Shown here: piece by piece, positions 59,746 through 64,000 of the stretch
Numbering within the stretch: the first letter of the stretch is position 1
How the letters are laid out: the number at the start of each line of letters is the position of its first letter
Assembly (NCBI GenBank): GCA_026008535.1
Contig: BRKX01000011.1
Coordinates: 50,948,183-51,012,182, forward strand
DNA from: Perilla frutescens
Taxonomy: Eukaryota > Streptophyta > Magnoliopsida > Lamiales > Lamiaceae
Direction of reading: 5' to 3'
DNA length: 64,000 nt
Position numbers and translations under genes: made by a program
Notes under the pieces: model-generated
What the model saw: only the letters and a program-made list of their open reading frames with translations
Told to the model about the DNA's origin: nothing
The model's database searches: none

Positions 59746-62700
59746 TCATTCCAAACTACGGTCACTGGGACGACCATACAAATTGCCTTTACCTGCTTGT
59801 AGAAGCTGCCCCTGCTGAGAATGTAGAGGCGGTTGGTGTTGCTGATGCTGGGGCACTGGTGAATTAGGATGTGGAAGTTGTGATGACTGCTGATGCTGCT
59901 GGAAGTGGGCACTAACATCATGTTTACTGGAAGGTAAGCTGGCCGATGGTCTCTGGCCAAGCCCCTGCCCCACCTGTGTAGCAGACTCGCCCAAATTTGC
60001 TGGCACTGACACCGTGGAACTCATATTTGTCGCTGAATTTATTGTCTGTGCATCCAACAAGGGTTCTGAAGCATGCCATTGATGAGTATTGACTGAAGAG
60101 ACAACCTTTACCGCATTAGTAGCCGTACTGGTAGTCTGAGGTAATGTTGTCATGGCAACCATCTCACTAGAGCTGCTTGTTGGGTGCTGGTCAGCGTCAG
60201 AATTTATTGCTTGTGGTTTTGATGTATCGGAATTTATCGGGCAATTTGGTTGCAGTCTTTGAAGAGCCAATTGATTTTGATTCACTAACTTTTGGTGGGA
60301 TAATGCCTGTTGGTGGTTTGAACCAGACAAGGCCAAAGAAGAAATAGACTGATGGCCTCCTGACAAACCAGGAGGAACAGCTGGAACATGACCCTGACTA
60401 CTACTGTCAGAATGAGAGGCCATTTGATAAAGATGTTTGGTTGATGAGGCAGCTTGGCTAGGATAACTCTTTTGCTGAGCAAGGGACTGGTTAGGTGACC
60501 TTGAAGACGCATATTGCCCTGTTGGCTGCACAGTATTTAGTGCTGAATTAGCAAATGAGCCCTGAGTTGACATTAAATGTGCAGATGTTTCTCCTTTCTC
60601 AGAACTCTGATTCCCTGGACTTGGAGAAACCCCATTTACTAAGGAAGGATCAATTGGGATGTTCTGATGCATCATCAGGCTACCTCTCCCAACTCCTTTT
60701 GCAACCTTAGCTGGTTGTTGAGCTTGTGGCTGCTGCCGCTGCTGAGGATGTTGCCTATTAGCTTGCGAAAGCTGCTGTTGCTGCCTTTGCCGTTGCTTGC
60801 CAGTCAGATTAGTTAGCCCGCTCCCACCAGCTTGTGCATTCCGTACAACTCCTTGACCTGGTGTTTGATGCTTCTGCTGATGCTGGGGCATCGAATTCAT
60901 CGAAGAAACTGATGTCAACGGAGAAAGTGATGCTGGTGATGAACCTGTTTGGGGTTGAGCTTGTGAACTATTTTGCACAGTAGGTGATATAGGGAGTTGA
61001 GACGGTGACTGTACATGTGGCATTCCAGAACTAGATGCAGCAAATTGTGGTTGCTGTGGCTGTACTGGGTGGTGCGGCTGTTGAAGAAGACGATGTTGTC
61101 TCTCTTTAGCCATGCGAATTGCATAGGCTTGCTGTTGGGGGTTGGGAGCATGATTTGTTGGTCCTTGAAAATGTGGGTGATGAGGACTAAGGACTTGAGG
61201 CTGTTGAGGCGATATTGGATGGGATGGCTGATGATGGAGAGGATATGAGGACACGGGTGGAGATGCAGTCTGGTTAGGAAAAGGCGAACTCAATCCACCA
61301 AAGTGAGGCACTTGGCTGTTTCCTGGTGAGATCTGCATCTGAAGCTCAGGTGCCATCATTTGCCTCTGTGAATCCTGACTCAGGCCAGGCTACAAGACCA
61401 GATAATTATCTGTTATTGAAAGTACAGACATATGCAATGGTGAAATATAGGAATCCATGAAAAAGAAATAGCTCCAAGAAAAAAAAAACTGACTGCCATT
61501 CACGATCAGACAAGAGACTCTGGAAATTAGATTGCAATTTTGAATTTACGTCAAGAAGATGCTTAACCAAAAGAGGTCATCTGGAAAAGATGGAATATAT
61601 GACTTCATACTAATTTCACAAATCAAAACCAATAAAAGGAAAAGATTATTTCCTTGTGTCAGGCCCAAACACAAACAAATGTCTGCCAATGCTATGAGCC
61701 TAGCCAACATTTAAGCTTCACGGCCTTTAAGAAAACATGACTTACTTTTGCTAGATGGAAATGACAAGAACCATGAATACTACGAGATAGTACTTTAAGT
61801 GAATAGGATGCACTGTTGGATAAAGCTTAGTTAGACATAGAAATGATATATTAATATTAAAGCATTAAACTACAACCAGTTAGGCAGTTTATGAAGGTTT
61901 AACACGGTCTTCCATCCCTCATTCTCTAGATTGCAACAAAAAAAATGTTCACATGTTAATCCCATCAGAAATCCTACATAAAAGTCATATTACAATATGT
62001 TATTTCAACTCCTCAAATTTTAAATGCATAATAGTTTGCTGAAGCAGCAACTTGGGACAGTGGATCCTAGGAGCATCTTCCCAACCAAACAATATATTTG
62101 TCCATCTAAAGGCAAAAAGAACATCAACGAGCAACACCAGAAAACTCTTATATGTGGGTATGTGCCAGATAGATTTGGAGATAAGAAGAGGATGGGGGAT
62201 GCAGGGGGAAGTTGTGGGGCCAGAAAAGCTAGAATGTTGTAGATCATAACACCATATGCTGGATAACAGACTTCGACTCTGCTTATCTCACCAGGTCAAT
62301 TAATGTAGATGATGGTGCTTTTATTCTCAAAATTCCTCTAGGCATATGTTTCCAGGCCTTCATGAATGAAGGCTAATTACCAGAAGATTAGAAAGAAATA
62401 TAATCACATACCCGCATCATGTGTAAAGGCTCACGAGGTCTCAACATCGAACTTCCTTGACCAGAGCCTACTCCAGAGTGCATATTTGCTGATGCCATAC
62501 TCCCAGAATTTACAATAGATGATGAAGCAATGCCTTGGAACCCAGGTCTTGCCATTGGCATGCTTCTATTAACACCACAGACTAAACCCATGCCATTGCC
62601 ACCAGGAAGTATACGGACAGAACGATCGGTTCCTGGAAGAGCTCCAGAAGGAGAAAGATTAGACTGTGGCACATTCCTATTAGTCATCATCTGGTTATAC

Positions 62701-63326
62701 TGCTGCATCCTCTGCTGTTCATCAACTGAAGCAGATCTAGGGACAACATATCTACTATCCCTACGTGAAAGCAAGTAAATGAGTACTCTATCAAAAATAA
62801 CAACAAAATCTATAGAAATTTTTTAGCCTTCAACACCTCATTTACCTCATAGAGGAATTGAGTGAGCTTGGGGATGATGAAAAGTTGTTGCCAAGCATCA
62901 TATTTGGGGATCCTGGCAATGCAGAACTGGCACCAGATGCAGGATGTATTTGAGTCACAGGACCCTGATTTGCAGAGGCTAATCCACCAGGATGTGGCCC
63001 CTGATAACCAACGGGAAGTATATCCGGGCCAGTAACAGTGGCGTCACAGAGATCCAGAGGACTTCAAAGGTGCAGGAGCCATCGAAGTTAGAGAAATAAG
63101 AAAACATAAAGGAAAATAAAGAAAATGGTTCATCAGTAAAACTGAGCACAAAAACTACTAGAATTTTCACCAAAAAAATCAACCTTCAAAGTGCACATGA
63201 TCAAAACAATTAAAAAGCTTACGTAAGAACAGGGCCTCCATTCATGTTATTTGGACAAGCTTGAGACAGAGCAACTGTATGTGAGCCATGAGGTTGCTGG
63301 AGTTGTTTGGGATCCTGGTAATCATT
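59746..63326 (-). CDS. EAF1: Chromatin modification-related protein EAF1, C-terminal part
   Basis: Scaffold subunit of the plant NuA4 histone H4/H2A.Z acetyltransferase complex, nuclear. Four last coding exons on the minus strand: 63326-63223, 63061-62846, 62760-62412 and 61389-59746; together 770 residues, with GT-AG sites and matching phases. Seen: DPKQLQQPHGSHTVALSQAC and PNNMNGGPVL/TPLDLCDATVTGPDILP, then SRYVVPRSASVDEQQRMQQY, MLRPREPLHMM, RMAKERQHRLLQQ, a very long Gln/Ser/Pro-rich disordered tail, and the C-terminus GKGNLYGRPSDRSLE. All are hallmarks of plant EAF1A/B. The HSA and Myb/SANT domains lie in upstream exons outside the window; 63327-64000 appears to be intron. Which paralogue (A or B) cannot be told. 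Confidence 0.9.
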
Positions 63327-64000
63327 CTTAAAAGAAATCATGTAAATTTACATAACGATCAAGAAGCATACAAATTAAAAATTAGCAATGGTGTTTGATT
63401 TTGTTAGTTAGGGAAATGACATAAATAATAGTCATGGCCATACCTTAAAAACTTAAAGTTATTAAAAAGGATTAAATCATTTACAGAACATAAACCCGCA
63501 TTAAATAAATCGAGGCAAGAATATATAGACTTGAATTAAGTAGAGAAAAATCACCAAAATGATGTTTCCAATCACCCCAAATATCAAAGGATAACTACAA
63601 AACTAAATGAAATGGAAAAAATTTACCAAATCGAAACCTTAGTTATTCTTTAAAATCATGAAAACTTGTGTACACAATGCAAACCCCAACAGAACAAAGA
63701 CAACACAAGCTGTTGATGTTTGGTTATTCCAAATGTGAACAATACTTTGGCCATCTGTCTGTCTACAGCAGATGATGACATTCAACAAAGGAATCTCTTT
63801 CAGCCACAAAATCCATTGAGGCATTCAAGATAACACATGCGAACAGGCATATTATAACCCAATACAGAGCTTCAATACCAGAATCTCCATATATAGTACC
63901 AGACATCCTATTCAATAACATTACCATTATATATAGTATGAATGTCCTATTCAATACCAGAATCTCCACATATATTTTAGTATCAAAAGTAGCTCTAAAG

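Noticed and set aside
1..64000. tRNA, rRNA, CRISPR, organellar-insert or viral sequences
   Set aside because: I looked for tRNA B-box (GGTTCGANTCC) contexts, rRNA-like conserved blocks, regular spacer arrays and viral coding motifs and saw none. TTCGAA boxes at 40.5-46 kb are palindrome repeats, not tRNAs.

Overview
This is nuclear DNA of a flowering plant, almost certainly a eudicot. The evidence is AT-rich intergenic DNA, GT-AG introns, plant-specific protein families (NPH3/BTB, PADRE/DUF4228, plant Sec14-nodulin proteins, BPG2-type GTPases) and a dense load of plant transposable elements (Ty3/gypsy, Copia-like solo LTR, MULE, hAT, PIF/Harbinger and MITEs). I cannot name the species; an asterid is only a guess.

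Genes, left to right: (1) 5' end of a Mn/cation-efflux metal tolerance protein gene (minus, runs off the left edge); (2) a complete three-exon circularly permuted YqeH/BPG2-type organellar GTPase (minus, 2456-5419); (3) a four-exon NPH3/BTB gene, very close to Arabidopsis At5g48800 (plus, 15024-18217); (4) a single-exon PADRE/DUF4228 protein (minus, 19089-19814), convergent with gene 3; (5) a three-exon tail-anchored cytochrome b5 (minus, 20619-22702); (6) a fifteen-exon Sec14-like phosphatidylinositol/phosphatidylcholine transfer protein of the SFH family (plus, 51889-57271); (7) the last four coding exons of the NuA4 scaffold EAF1 (minus, 59746-63326, runs off the right edge), convergent with gene 6. 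They are ordinary housekeeping or signalling genes with no evident shared pathway.

Accessory DNA: 5.6-14.7 kb and especially 22.9-50.4 kb are transposon territory. I could delimit: a 3.46-kb gag-only LTR element with a 5-bp TSD and a large tandem array next to its 3' LTR; a 1.3-kb solo LTR with a perfect TSD; two hairpin MITEs with long direct flanks; an 871-bp MULE-type MITE with a perfect 9-bp TSD; a 2-kb long-TIR element with GC-rich cores and a possible captured exon; a decayed PIF/Harbinger transposase; a roughly 6-kb composite element with decayed MULE-transposase/OTU and plant-mobile-domain genes among arrays of TTCGAA palindromes; and a 2.1-kb hAT-like element whose ends are AGCTCG-rich arrays. 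Several local tandem duplications also occur.

Nothing here looks like a new enzymatic or defence system. The most unusual structures are the TTCGAA palindrome arrays of the composite element, the gag-only element with its minisatellite, and the GC-rich inverted cores at 25.4-27.4 kb. Exon boundaries were set by eye from reading frame, GT-AG sites and remembered family conservation. No alignment or database search was run.
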